A stretch of DNA of 64,000 nucleotides, taken from positions 40,348-104,347 of the forward strand of contig CALJDR010000022.1 in NCBI GenBank assembly GCA_938023515.1, written 5' to 3'. The stretch comes from an uncultured Flavobacteriales bacterium. Its GTDB lineage: Bacteria; Bacteroidota; Bacteroidia; Flavobacteriales; UBA1820. The notes below the pieces were generated by a model. The model did not search any database. It saw only the letters and a program-made list of their open reading frames with translations, and was not told the DNA's origin. The translations under genes were made by a program, and so were the position numbers. Positions 41,184 to 50,151 of this stretch are shown in pieces (position 1 is the stretch's first letter; every line of letters begins with the position of its first letter).

Positions 41184-42095
41184 ATGACGGGAAAGAATAA
41201 AAAAGTGGATATAGGAGCCTGGGCTTATGCCCTTCGCCTGCGTACGTTACCGCTATCTTCGGCCGGTACGGTAATGGCGGCGGGGATCGCGGGTAGTATG
41301 GGAGTGTTCCGGTGGAGCATTTTCCTGCTTATGTTCTTTACGGCCAACCTACTTCAGATACTCTCCAACATGGCCAACGATTACGGGGACTATGTCAAGG
41401 GTACGGACGGGCAGTCGCGGATAGGCCCCCGGCGGGCATTGGCCTCCGGGAGGATCACGGCCGGGGCCTTTGTCAAAGGGATGCTCGTGGTATGCCTGCT
41501 GACTATGGTCACAGGGTTGGCCCTGGTGCTGGTGTCTTTCGGGCTGAAGGGGATCGGCTATGTGCTGTTGTTCCTCCTGCTGGGGGCAGCGAGTATCGTG
41601 GCGGCGGTAAAATATACCGTAGGGCGGAAGGCCTATGGTTACCATGGCTTAGGCGAAGTTTTCGTATTCCTGTTCTTCGGGATAGTAGCCGTGACAGGGG
41701 GACTTTTCCTCTATACGGCGCGGCTGGATATGCTTTCGCTACTGCCGGCGTCGGCTATCGGTCTGCTGTCTGCCGGGGTACTCAACCTGAACAATATGCG
41801 GGATGCGGATGGCGACCGTCAGGCGGGTAAGCATACCCTTGCGTCCCGGATGTCCCTGGGTGCGGGGAAAGCGTTCCAGTGTGCGATGGTCACCTTGGCG
41901 ATGGTATTGGTGGTAGCCTATATGGGGATGACCTATCATGCCTCCCTGTGGTACCTCCCGGCGGCATTGTGTCTGATAAATGTACCGCTTACACTCCAGA
42001 TAAGGGAACGGATCGATGCCGACCGATTGCTCAAAGTCCTTTCGGTAAGTACTCTGGCAATGGCAGCGGTCTTTTCTATTGTGCTGAATGTGTGA
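41184..42095 (+). CDS. menA: 1,4-dihydroxy-2-naphthoate polyprenyltransferase
   Basis: The 303-residue integral membrane UbiA-family enzyme attaches the prenyl chain to DHNA in menaquinone synthesis. The first Asp-rich motif appears as NMANDYGDYVKGTD (about residues 55-68) with GPRRALASG next to it. The second is NNMRDADGDRQAGKHTLA near 196-213. About eight hydrophobic helices are seen. A good AGGAGG precedes the ATG. The gene ends five bases from the stop of a convergent regulator gene, so there is no separate terminator. Confidence 0.94.
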   Translation: MTGKNKKVDIGAWAYALRLRTLPLSSAGTVMAAGIAGSMGVFRWSIFLLMFFTANLLQILSNMANDYGDYVKGTDGQSRIGPRRALASGRITAGAFVKGMLVVCLLTMVTGLALVLVSFGLKGIGYVLLFLLLGAASIVAAVKYTVGRKAYGYHGLGEVFVFLFFGIVAVTGGLFLYTARLDMLSLLPASAIGLLSAGVLNLNNMRDADGDRQAGKHTLASRMSLGAGKAFQCAMVTLAMVLVVAYMGMTYHASLWYLPAALCLINVPLTLQIRERIDADRLLKVLSVSTLAMAAVFSIVLNV

Positions 42096-42099
42096 TCTT

Positions 42100-42831
42100 C
42101 TAAATGTGCAGGACGTTTGCGATGTCCCAGAACGCAGTGATCTGGGAAAGCCCGCAGGCGATATCCGGGAAGGTAGCTTTGTCCGGATTGAGGGCTGAAA
42201 GGATATACATGTCTGTTTGTCCGGCATAGCATCCGGTGAGCCGGATCACAGGTTCTGTTTCTTTCAATACGATGAGCATCAGGCGCTTTTCGGCATCCTT
42301 CAGGCTTTTCAAGGTACTTTCCGGGCAATGGGTTATCTGAAGGTATTCCCCTTGGTGGTATCCGGGATGGAGACTGTCGTCGGTGATCTTTACCAATGCG
42401 TCGTCCTTGTGGCGCAGGAAGTGTTTTTCGAGCATGAACCAGCGGGTGGGCAGGGAATTCTCCTGCCGGAAGAAAAATTCCGAAGCGCTTTCGAATATCC
42501 TTACCGGGACTTTTGCCTGGTAAAAGTCGGCAGGCGCATTGTAGTACGGATGCGGTTCGGCCACCGCCGACATATTTGCCGTATGGGGCTCGTCGATGTA
42601 AATGCTGCCGTGTCCGCATACCAGCCAGTTGAGGTTTAGGGCGGGGTACTTTTTGGCAACCTTGCACAGGGTGCCGGTATTCATCCCTTTATCGGCCGAG
42701 CGGAAATATCCGTTCCCCAGATCGAGCATCTTTTCTATTTCGCGGTTGCTGGATAGGCCTGTCATCCGGCAGAAGGCCAAAAGCCTTCCCTTGGGTGTGT
42801 CCGTATCTATTTCCGTAAAATCCCTGGACAT
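42100..42831 (-). CDS. CI/LexA-like regulator with N-terminal HTH and S24-like C-terminal domain
   Basis: The 243-residue protein has an N-terminal helix-turn-helix (about 12-70; GRLLAFCRMTGLSSNREIEKM, then NLNWLVCGHG as in phage-type CI repressors). A linker follows, then a C-terminal region with DDSLHPGYHQGEYLQI near 151-166. That stretch matches the S24/LexA serine neighbourhood, with Ser153. The lysine of the self-cleavage dyad is not convincing: the expected KRL-type segment reads EPVIRLTG. It may be a repressor that cannot cleave itself. It is not next to any phage gene. A TACATTTG box on the minus strand at 42855-42862 is a plausible promoter. Target genes unknown. Confidence 0.75.
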   Translation of the reverse strand: MSRDFTEIDTDTPKGRLLAFCRMTGLSSNREIEKMLDLGNGYFRSADKGMNTGTLCKVAKKYPALNLNWLVCGHGSIYIDEPHTANMSAVAEPHPYYNAPADFYQAKVPVRIFESASEFFFRQENSLPTRWFMLEKHFLRHKDDALVKITDDSLHPGYHQGEYLQITHCPESTLKSLKDAEKRLMLIVLKETEPVIRLTGCYAGQTDMYILSALNPDKATFPDIACGLSQITAFWDIANVLHI

Positions 42832-42854
42832 AATGTTCGTTGATGGTCTGGCAC

Positions 42855-42862
42855 CAAATGTA
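42855..42862 (-). promoter_or_regulatory. -7 box TACATTTG of the CI-like regulator gene
   Basis: The minus-strand octamer fits TAnnTTTG and lies 24 bases before the start codon. It is divergent from the NAD kinase promoter at 42916-42948. Confidence 0.55.
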
Positions 42863-42915
42863 AGAAATAATTTGCAACTCGAGCCTTAACAACAAGCAAG
42901 GGCAGACCAAATATT

Positions 42916-42948
42916 TTTGTTCTTTATGTCCTTCTTGATGTATATTTG
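42916..42948 (+). promoter_or_regulatory. Promoter of the NAD kinase gene
   Basis: TTTG (42916-42919), a 21-base spacer and TATATTTG (42941-42948) make a consensus promoter 30 bases before the start at 42978. Confidence 0.75.
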
Positions 42949-42977
42949 CCGTATTACGAACTTTTTAATCGTACCAG

Positions 42978-43847
42978 ATGAAGATAGCCTTATTCGGAGC
43001 CAAGATAAAAAAGAACAACGAAGGTTGGTTGCGGGATGTGTTCGAGTCGATGCTGCTGCATGGGGCCGAACTGTATTTTCACACCGACACCCTCGAATAT
43101 ATGCGGTCGATAGACATCCCGGTCCCGGCGCATGCCGGCCGGTATGACGATGTGCTGCCAGCCGATACTGATTATATGGTAACCTTGGGCGGCGACGGCA
43201 CGATACTACGGGCCGGGCAGTTGGCCTATAAAAGCAATGTGCCTATTATCGGGGTGAATATGGGGAATTTAGGCTTTTTAGCGGCCGTTTCCCGGGAACG
43301 CATCCGGGAGGCGATGGATGTACTTTTCAGCGGGGATATGGTTTTCGAGGAAAAAATATTGCTGCGGGTGGACAGTCCGGGAATGACCGAGCCCCGGATG
43401 GTCATCAACGAAGCGGTGGTCAGTCGGAAGGATTCTTCGTCCATGATCACGATCCGGGCCCATGTCAACGGCCGTTTGCTGGGGGTTTACCGGGCGGACG
43501 GACTGATCGTTTCCACCCCGACCGGCTCAACCGGTTATTCACTCAGTTGCGGGGGGCCTATCGTATCTACCGATTCGTCTACGGTAGTCCTTACACCGGT
43601 GGCCCCGCATAATCTCAATGTGCGTCCTATGGTATTCCGGGACGATGTTAAAGTTTTTCTAAAGGTCGACGGGCGGGAAGACCAATACCTGCTTTCCCTT
43701 GATTCATGTTTCCTGCCGATGAACTGGGATGACACCGTATCGATATGTAAGTCTGGATACACCCTGAGGATAGCCAAGCTTCCGGATTCCGATTTTTTCC
43801 GCACGCTGAAAGAAAAACTCGGCTGGGGCAGCGACGGCCGCGAATGA
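42978..43847 (+). CDS. nadK: NAD kinase
   Basis: The 289-residue cytoplasmic enzyme phosphorylates NAD to NADP. The diagnostic GGDGT is at 71-75 (TLGGDGTILRAG), followed by GVNMGNLGFL, the NEAVVSRKDSS segment and SPTGSTGYSLSCGGP (starts TPTGSTGYS here). Length and motif order are standard. It has its own promoter and is followed after about 70 bases by the promoter of uppS. Confidence 0.96.
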   Translation: MKIALFGAKIKKNNEGWLRDVFESMLLHGAELYFHTDTLEYMRSIDIPVPAHAGRYDDVLPADTDYMVTLGGDGTILRAGQLAYKSNVPIIGVNMGNLGFLAAVSRERIREAMDVLFSGDMVFEEKILLRVDSPGMTEPRMVINEAVVSRKDSSSMITIRAHVNGRLLGVYRADGLIVSTPTGSTGYSLSCGGPIVSTDSSTVVLTPVAPHNLNVRPMVFRDDVKVFLKVDGREDQYLLSLDSCFLPMNWDDTVSICKSGYTLRIAKLPDSDFFRTLKEKLGWGSDGRE

Positions 43848-43915
43848 AAAGGGCCTACGAGGATTTTTTAGTAAATCATTAAACATATTAGGCCTTTACG
43901 CTTGCAACAAATTCG

Positions 43916-43923
43916 TATATTTG
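43916..43923 (+). promoter_or_regulatory. -7 box TATATTTG of uppS-bamA
   Basis: The octamer overlaps an upstream in-frame ATG at 43921, which therefore cannot be the uppS start; ATG 43987 lies 63 bases downstream. Confidence 0.6.
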
Positions 43924-43986
43924 CCTGTTTTATATTCGTCAGCGGATAGCTATAAGGCTTTCCCGGCGGATGTTTCACATGTTTTT

Positions 43987-44739
43987 ATGATAACGGAAAA
44001 AGATATAGACCCTTGTAAGTTGCCGGCGCACGTGGCTGTGATCATGGACGGGAACGGACGTTGGGCGAAAAAACGCGGATTTATGAGGGTTCTGGGCCAC
44101 CGTAAAGGGGTGGATGCGGTGCGCCGTACCATCGAGGCTTCCAGAAAGATGGGCATAAAGTATCTGACCCTTTATGCTTTTTCCGATGAAAATTGGCAGC
44201 GCCCCAGGGTGGAAGTAGAGGCCTTGATGGATTTGCTTATGTCCAACCTGAAAGTGGAGTTGCCCAGTTTTATGAAGAATGGGATACGCCTGAACAGTAT
44301 AGGAGAGGTTTCCCGCCTGCCGGAAGGCCCTGCCCGGGAATTGGAATACTGCATGAAAGAAACGGCCGGCAATAAGGATATGATTCTCACCCTGGCATTG
44401 AGTTATGGCTCGCAGGAGGAACTGAAGTGCTGTATGCGCCGTATCGCTCAGGAAGTGGCGGAAGGGATGTTAAAGCCCGAAGATATAAACCGGGATACGA
44501 TAGAATCCCATCTTTATACGTCCGGAATGCCTGCAGTGGACTTGGTGATACGTACCAGCGGGGAGATGCGCCTGAGCAATTTCATGCTTTGGCAGGCCGC
44601 TTATGCGGAATTCTATTTCACCCCGGTATTGTGGCCCGATTTTTCGGAAGAGGATTTTTTGCAGGCTATCCGGGAATATGGCCAGCGTGAACGGCGTTTC
44701 GGGCTTATAAGCGAACAAGTGACATGTGATAAAAAATAA
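43987..44739 (+). CDS. uppS: Undecaprenyl diphosphate synthase
   Basis: The 250-residue cis-prenyltransferase makes the C55 lipid carrier for peptidoglycan and surface glycans. The catalytic Asp is in VIMDGNGRWAKKRG (about 18-31), and the C-terminal signature RTSGEMRLSNFMLWQ is intact. The start at 43987 (MITEKDIDPCKLP) is preferred because the alternative ATG at 43921 lies within the promoter box. The 3' end overlaps bamA by 14 bases, so lipid-carrier synthesis and outer-membrane assembly are translationally linked here. Confidence 0.96.
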   Translation: MITEKDIDPCKLPAHVAVIMDGNGRWAKKRGFMRVLGHRKGVDAVRRTIEASRKMGIKYLTLYAFSDENWQRPRVEVEALMDLLMSNLKVELPSFMKNGIRLNSIGEVSRLPEGPARELEYCMKETAGNKDMILTLALSYGSQEELKCCMRRIAQEVAEGMLKPEDINRDTIESHLYTSGMPAVDLVIRTSGEMRLSNFMLWQAAYAEFYFTPVLWPDFSEEDFLQAIREYGQRERRFGLISEQVTCDKK

Positions 44740-47260
44740 GGACCCTAATACAATCCATATAAAAGTGAAAAAATTCTATACGGTAGTTCTTACATTTGTC
44801 GTTTCGGCGTTTTCTATGTCCCTTTCTGCGCAAACGGCAGGAGATATCGCCGACGGGATGTATACGATAGCCGATGTGAAGGTTACAGGAAACTCCCTCT
44901 ACGATGCCGATATTATTATGCATGAAACCGGGCTTATCGTCGGAACCCAGATCCGTATTCCGGGAGAACAGGTAAGCGCTGCTGTCCGCCGGCTTTGGGG
45001 ACACGGTGTTTTTGATAATATAGAAGTATATGTGGATCATGTCGAAGGGGATAAGGTGTACCTGGAAATAGAAGTAAAAGAACGTACGCCGATCACCCGT
45101 ATCCGCTACGAAGGTGTGAGCCGGACGATGCAGGAGGACTTGATAAAGGACCTTAATATGGCTGTTAACCAGAAGGTAAGCGAAGATCTGATCCAATCCG
45201 TAAAGAACTATATCAAAAAACGGTATGTGAAAAGAGGGTTCCTTTCGGCGGATGTCAAAGTAGAAGTGTTGGAGGATACGCTCCGCAAAGATGGGGGCGC
45301 ATTTGTCAAAGTCGTGCTCGACAAGGGGGAAAGGGTCCGTATAAACAGTATAAATTTTTCCGGCAATGAGGTGCTTTCAGGCGATAAGCTTCGCAAATCC
45401 ATGAAAGAAACCAAGCAGATCAAGCATCTGAATATCTTTAAACAGTCGAAGATGGTGGAGGATGACTATGAGGAGGATTTGAAAAAAATAGTAGAGAAAT
45501 ATAAGTCGTTAGGTTTCCGGGATGCACGTGTCGTTTCGGATACCATTACATGGAATAAAGGGGATAATACCCTGGATGTTGATATCCATGTGGATGAAGG
45601 GAATAAATACCATTATCGTACTATCAAATTCCTGGGCAACAGCAAATTTACCACCGAACAGTTGCAGACTATCCTTGGCGTTAAGGAGGGGGATGTGTAT
45701 AATGGAGAGCTGCTGGCCAAACGTTTGAGCGGTTCCAAGGACGGCCGCGATATACAGAGCCTGTATATGGACAACGGGTATCTTTTTGCCCAGATAATGC
45801 CGGTGGAGGTAAGTGCGGAAAGGGACTCGATCGATCTGGAAATACGTATCATCGAATACGACAAGGCCTATATTAATCGGATAGGAGTGAAGGGGAATAC
45901 GCGTACGTTCGACAATATCGTTTACCGTGAACTTACGACCAAACCGGGGGACTTGTTCTCGAAGACTTCTATCATGCAGAGCCAGCAGCGTATCGGCGCG
46001 CTCGGGTTTTTCGATGCGGAAAATATCGGTATCGACCCCAAACCCAATCCTTCCAATATGACCGTAGACATAGATTATACGGTGGTGGAAAAGAACTCTT
46101 CGCAGATAGAACTGCAAGGCGGTTGGGGCGGAGGCTCGTTCATCGGGACGGTCGGGCTTTCGTTCAATAACTTTTCCATGAAGAACCTGTTTAATAAAAA
46201 AGCATGGAAGCCACTCCCAATGGGACAGGGGCAGACCCTTTCTATTCGTTTTCAGGCTGCGCAAGGCTATACTTCTTATCAATTAGGATTTACGGAACCC
46301 TGGATCGGAGGCCGTCGCCCGCTTTCGATATCTACCTCGTTTTACTATACTAAACAGGAAGCTTATAACTATTATACGAATGAAAGATTGAAAGGAAGCC
46401 TGAACATTTATGGAGGAGGAATATCGTTGGGCAAGAGGCTCAACTGGCCGGACAATTATTTCGTAGCCTCGGTAGGAATAAATTACAGCCGGTACGACTG
46501 GAAAGATTATAACTGGGGGGTATATCAGGAGAACTTTAATAACGGTGTATCGAACAACCTGAACCTTGCTTTGGGTATTTCCCGCCGTTCGGCAGGTTCC
46601 AATCCTGTATATCCGACATATGGCTCCGATATCTCCTTCAATGTCTTTTTGACCCCTCCGTATTCGCTTTTCAACGGCAGGGATTACAGCGATCCGAAGC
46701 TTACGGACGTAAAACGCTTCGAATGGCTGGAATACTATAAATTCAAAGCAAAAGTGACTTGGTACAACAATATTGCAGCTAAGTTAGTGTTGGTGACCAA
46801 TGCCGAATTCGGGTATATGGGCATGTATAATCATAAGGTGGGGCTCGGTCCGTTCGAGCGTTTCCTGATGGGAGGTAGCGGGATGTCGCAATACCAGTAT
46901 TATGGCAGCGAGATCATATCACTACGTGGTTACAAGGACAACACGATCGCTTCGAGCAAATCCGCGATAAATGAGGGAGACCCGATTTACAATAAATTCA
47001 CCGTTGAACTCCGCTATCCGGTCACGCTCTCCCAGAACACGAGCATTTTTGGCTTGATATTCGCTGAAGGCGGTAATACGTACGCGGACCTCAAATCTTA
47101 CAATCCTTTCAAACTCCACCGTTCGGCAGGTGCCGGAGTGCGTATTTTCATGCCAATGTTTGGTATGTTAGGGTTCGATTTCGGTTACGGTTTCGATCCT
47201 ATGCCGGGGGAAAAGAAAGGTTGGCAGTTCCATTTCAGTTTGGGGCAGCAGATGTTCTGA
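44726..47260 (+). CDS. bamA: Outer-membrane assembly factor BamA
   Basis: The 844-residue product (or 831 from GTG 44765, which gives a cleaner signal peptide VKKFYTVVLTFVVSAFSMSL) is the core of the beta-barrel assembly machine. Five POTRA-like repeats span about 40-430, for example YTIADVKVTGNSLYDADII and YINRIGVKGNTRTFDNIV. A D15/Omp85 barrel follows from about 460 and ends in aromatic strands with the terminal Phe (FHFSLGQQMF). The VRGYKDN-type lid loop of Omp85 proteins appears as SLRGYKDNTIAS. It overlaps uppS and precedes an OmpH/Skp chaperone gene, a neighbourhood kept across many Bacteroidota. Confidence 0.95.
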   Translation: MIKNKDPNTIHIKVKKFYTVVLTFVVSAFSMSLSAQTAGDIADGMYTIADVKVTGNSLYDADIIMHETGLIVGTQIRIPGEQVSAAVRRLWGHGVFDNIEVYVDHVEGDKVYLEIEVKERTPITRIRYEGVSRTMQEDLIKDLNMAVNQKVSEDLIQSVKNYIKKRYVKRGFLSADVKVEVLEDTLRKDGGAFVKVVLDKGERVRINSINFSGNEVLSGDKLRKSMKETKQIKHLNIFKQSKMVEDDYEEDLKKIVEKYKSLGFRDARVVSDTITWNKGDNTLDVDIHVDEGNKYHYRTIKFLGNSKFTTEQLQTILGVKEGDVYNGELLAKRLSGSKDGRDIQSLYMDNGYLFAQIMPVEVSAERDSIDLEIRIIEYDKAYINRIGVKGNTRTFDNIVYRELTTKPGDLFSKTSIMQSQQRIGALGFFDAENIGIDPKPNPSNMTVDIDYTVVEKNSSQIELQGGWGGGSFIGTVGLSFNNFSMKNLFNKKAWKPLPMGQGQTLSIRFQAAQGYTSYQLGFTEPWIGGRRPLSISTSFYYTKQEAYNYYTNERLKGSLNIYGGGISLGKRLNWPDNYFVASVGINYSRYDWKDYNWGVYQENFNNGVSNNLNLALGISRRSAGSNPVYPTYGSDISFNVFLTPPYSLFNGRDYSDPKLTDVKRFEWLEYYKFKAKVTWYNNIAAKLVLVTNAEFGYMGMYNHKVGLGPFERFLMGGSGMSQYQYYGSEIISLRGYKDNTIASSKSAINEGDPIYNKFTVELRYPVTLSQNTSIFGLIFAEGGNTYADLKSYNPFKLHRSAGAGVRIFMPMFGMLGFDFGYGFDPMPGEKKGWQFHFSLGQQMF

Positions 47261-47422
47261 TAATCTTAAAAACATGTTAAAGCTATTTTGGCTTGTTCCT
47301 TCGATGGTAATTAATATTATATTGCAGGCAGGCAAAACGGGAAGAATGTGTTTTGTATTTGAATAAAAATTCGGATATTAGCACCACTGTTCGCAGTGAA
47401 AAGAGAATAGAAAATTAAAAGA

Positions 47423-47959
47423 ATGACAGCTCAAAAAACAATCAAAAAAATGAAAGCAGTTAAAGTATTATTTTTAGCGGCTGTTTTACTGATGGGAGTA
47501 AACACGGCTATGGCTCAGTCCAAAATAGGACATGTAGATATTGCTACGCTTATTTCCCTGATGCCGGAAAAGAAAAAGGCCGATACTCAGTTGGAAACCA
47601 TGAGCAAAGGTTTCCAGGAAGACTACGAGAAAATGGCTACGGAGTATCAGAACCTGGCTCAGAAATACCAGAATGAAGCATCCAAGCAGAGCGAGGCAAT
47701 GAACCAGACCCGTGCAAAAGAACTTCAGGACCGCGAACAGCGTTTGCAGGTGTTCTATCAGGCTGCCCAGCAAGACCTTCAGAAAAAGGAAAATGAACTT
47801 CTTCAGCCGATCCTGCAAAAAGTACAGGATGCCATCAATGCAGTGGCCAAAGAAAAAGGCCTTAGCTACGTGCTCAACGGCTCCAATGGCGTTATCCTTT
47901 ATGACGGTGGCGGTTTTGACTTGCTGCCCGACGTAAAGAAAAAATTAGGCCTTCAGTAA
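47423..47959 (+). CDS. OmpH/Skp-family periplasmic chaperone
   Basis: The 178-residue product (M10 at 47450 is an equally good start) has a signal peptide ending AMAQ, then the OmpH layout: KIGHVDIATLISLMPEKKKAD, a long coiled coil (about 55-145, rich in Gln, Glu and Lys), and a returning beta segment YVLNGSNGVILYDG. Skp trimers hold unfolded outer-membrane proteins in their tentacles and pass them to BamA, encoded 160 bases upstream. The gap has a weak TATTTG box near 47356, so separate transcription is possible. A perfect palindromic terminator follows. Confidence 0.93.
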   Translation: MTAQKTIKKMKAVKVLFLAAVLLMGVNTAMAQSKIGHVDIATLISLMPEKKKADTQLETMSKGFQEDYEKMATEYQNLAQKYQNEASKQSEAMNQTRAKELQDREQRLQVFYQAAQQDLQKKENELLQPILQKVQDAINAVAKEKGLSYVLNGSNGVILYDGGGFDLLPDVKKKLGLQ

Positions 47960-48000
47960 TAACTTACCCGCGGTTTTTCGCAGGTTTGATAACAAGGGCT

Positions 48001-48050
48001 GTCCCATAAAAAGAGCCGGAACGATTTCGTTCCGGCTCTTTTTATGGGAC
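48001..48050. terminator. Perfect 24-bp inverted repeat, bidirectional terminator
   Basis: Two arms of 24 bases (48001-48024 and 48027-48050) are exact complements around two bases. The inner part AAAAAGAGCCGGAACG is a typical terminator for the skp-like gene and the suf operon. The outer GTCCCAT/ATGGGAC extends the stem beyond the A/T runs, which simple terminators do not need. Confidence 0.85.
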
Positions 48051-48076
48051 AATTTTTCTCTTCGAGAAGGAAGGAT

Positions 48077-48403
48077 TTACAAAAAACCTAACTGGAGTTT
48101 TGCCTCGTCGCTCATCATATCTTTGTCCCATGCAGGGTCGAAAGTTACCTCTACTTTGACGCTGTTGACTTCCTCCATCGCTTTTATCTTGGATTCGATC
48201 TCTTCCGGCAGGGATTCTATCATCGGGCAGTTCGGCGTGGTCATCGTCATGACGACTTTTACATCCCCTTTGCCCGATATTTCGATATTGTATATCAGGC
48301 CCAGTTCGTACACGTCCACCGGAATCTCGGGGTCGTATACCGTGTGAAGGACATCGATCACCCGATCCGTAAGTGCTTCTTTTTGTTTATCATCCATTTT
48401 CAT
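48077..48403 (-). CDS. sufT: DUF59/MIP18-family Fe-S assembly protein (SufT-like)
   Basis: The 108-residue protein is a MIP18/SufT-type single domain. It has VIDVLHTVYDPEIPVDVYELG near 14-34 and the cysteine motif TTPNCPMIE near 54-62, which can hold or pass an Fe-S cluster. It is the last gene of the minus-strand suf operon, 31 bases after sufE, which supports a role in maturation of Fe-S proteins. The name SufT is used by position and family; the biochemical role is not seen directly. Confidence 0.9.
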   Translation of the reverse strand: MKMDDKQKEALTDRVIDVLHTVYDPEIPVDVYELGLIYNIEISGKGDVKVVMTMTTPNCPMIESLPEEIESKIKAMEEVNSVKVEVTFDPAWDKDMMSDEAKLQLGFL

Positions 48404-48434
48404 GTTCTTGCAGTGCGTTTTTCCGATTGTGTTT

Positions 48435-48863
48435 TTATTTTTTCATGCCACCCAGGGCCGCCGCGTAGTATTTCATCTGACGGATCATTTCGTAAAGCCC
48501 GTTGGCCCGCGTAGGGGAAAGGTGGGAGGACAAACCGATCCGGTCAATGAACGAGAGGTCGGCTGCGGCTATGTCTACCGGTTTCTGTCCGGACAATACT
48601 TTAATAAGCAGGGATATGATCCCTTTGGTGATGATCGCGTCCGAGTCTGCGGTGAATACGACATCCCCTTCCCTGTCCTGTTCGGCAGCCAGCCATACCT
48701 GGGATTGGCAGCCCCGGATAAGGTGCTGTTCGTCTTTGTATTTGCTGTCGATAAGGGGAAGGGATTTTCCCAGGTCGATCAGGTAGGCGTATTTGTCCAC
48801 CCATTCGTCGAACATGGAAAAGTCTTCCTCGATCTGCGCTATATTTTCTTCTATGGTTTTCAT
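48435..48863 (-). CDS. sufE: SufE-family sulphur acceptor
   Basis: The 142-residue protein accepts persulphide sulphur from SufS through Cys52 in IRGCQSQVWL, the strict SufE motif. The rest matches SufE (DEWVDKYAYLIDLGKSLP and RANGLYEMIRQMK). It lies 18 bases after sufS and before the DUF59 gene, as expected for the pathway. Confidence 0.95.
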   Translation of the reverse strand: MKTIEENIAQIEEDFSMFDEWVDKYAYLIDLGKSLPLIDSKYKDEQHLIRGCQSQVWLAAEQDREGDVVFTADSDAIITKGIISLLIKVLSGQKPVDIAAADLSFIDRIGLSSHLSPTRANGLYEMIRQMKYYAAALGGMKK

Positions 48864-48881
48864 TGTTCGAAATACGATATA

Positions 48882-50114
48882 TTAACCCAAAAGCATCTTT
48901 CGGGCTTTTTGGGTGGCTTCGTACAACCGGTCGATGTCTTCGAACGTATTGTAAACAGCCAAAGATGCCCGTACCGTCCCCGGGATACTGTAGCGGTCCA
49001 TCAGGGGTTCGGCGCAATGATGCCCCGTGCGGACGGCCACCCCTTGGTTGTCCAGCAGGGTGCCGATGTCTGTGGGATGTGCACCTTTGATCCCGAAAGA
49101 GAAGGCACCCGATTTTTGCGGGGCCTGTCCGTATATTTCGACCCCATCGATTTGGCTCATCCGCTCGGTCATGTAGTCCATCAGTTCCTTTTCGTGGGCG
49201 GCTATTTTGTCCATTCCCACCGAATTCATGAAATCGATGGCCGCGCCGAGCGCGATGGCTCCCTCGATATTGGGAGTTCCGGCTTCGAATTTGAACGGGA
49301 TGTCGGCGTAAGTCGTATGATCGAAGGTCACGCGGCCTATCATTTCCCCGCCGCCTTGGTAAACAGGCAGTTCCCGGAGCAGTTTTTCACGGCCCCATAA
49401 TACACCGATTCCTGTAGGGGCGTACATTTTATGGCCGGAGAATACGTAGTAATCGCATCCGATCTCCTGCACATCCACCTTCAGGTGGGGGGCTGCCTGT
49501 GCGCCGTCCACTAAAACGACCGCGCCGGCCTTGTGGGCCAGGGAAACGATCTCCCGGACGGGGTTGACGGTGCCCAGTACGTTGGATACGTAGGTGATGG
49601 CTACTATACGTGTTTTACCGGTGGAAAGCAGTTTTTCGTATGCCTCCAGGTCGAGGGTTCCGTCGTCCTTTACCGGAATGACTTTAAGGATGGCTCCGCT
49701 CTGTTGGCAGGCTATCTGCCAGGGAACGATATTGGAATGGTGCTCCATTTCGGAGACGATGATCTCGTCGCCCGGCTTGAGCAATTTGGCATATCCGGAA
49801 GCCACCAGGTTGATGGATTCGGTCGTCCCGCGGGTGAAGATGATCTCTTTGGCCGAAGGAGCGTCGATGAAGGCGCGCACCTTTTCACGGGCTACTTCCA
49901 TCGCATCCGTGGCCCGCTGGGAGAGCGTATGGACGCCCCGGTGTACGTTGGCGTTCAGGCGGCGGTAGTAATCGTCTACAGCCCGGAGTACCTCTTCGGG
50001 TTTCTGGGTGGTGGCGCCGTTGTCCAGATATACCAAAGGGTATTTCCCGATATGCTGTTCGAGCACTGGGAACCGTTTGCGTATATCCAGAATATCCTCC
50101 GTATCCTTTTTCAT
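48882..50114 (-). CDS. sufS: Cysteine desulfurase SufS
   Basis: The 410-residue PLP enzyme takes sulphur from cysteine for Fe-S cluster assembly. The PLP lysine is Lys229 in FSGHKMYAPTG, and the persulphide cysteine is Cys367 in RTGHHCAEP, the short-loop group II form that needs SufE, which is encoded next. MEHHSNIVPWQ and DGAQAAPH are also in place. It lies 37 bases after sufD. Confidence 0.97.
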   Translation of the reverse strand: MKKDTEDILDIRKRFPVLEQHIGKYPLVYLDNGATTQKPEEVLRAVDDYYRRLNANVHRGVHTLSQRATDAMEVAREKVRAFIDAPSAKEIIFTRGTTESINLVASGYAKLLKPGDEIIVSEMEHHSNIVPWQIACQQSGAILKVIPVKDDGTLDLEAYEKLLSTGKTRIVAITYVSNVLGTVNPVREIVSLAHKAGAVVLVDGAQAAPHLKVDVQEIGCDYYVFSGHKMYAPTGIGVLWGREKLLRELPVYQGGGEMIGRVTFDHTTYADIPFKFEAGTPNIEGAIALGAAIDFMNSVGMDKIAAHEKELMDYMTERMSQIDGVEIYGQAPQKSGAFSFGIKGAHPTDIGTLLDNQGVAVRTGHHCAEPLMDRYSIPGTVRASLAVYNTFEDIDRLYEATQKARKMLLG

Positions 50115-50151
50115 AAGAACAAAGTTACTAAAAACCCCTGGAAAGAGCCAT

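Noticed and set aside
42100..42831. Prophage remnant suggested by a CI-like repressor
   Set aside because: Neighbours on both sides (menA, NAD kinase) are core genes and no integrase, attachment site or structural phage gene is visible.
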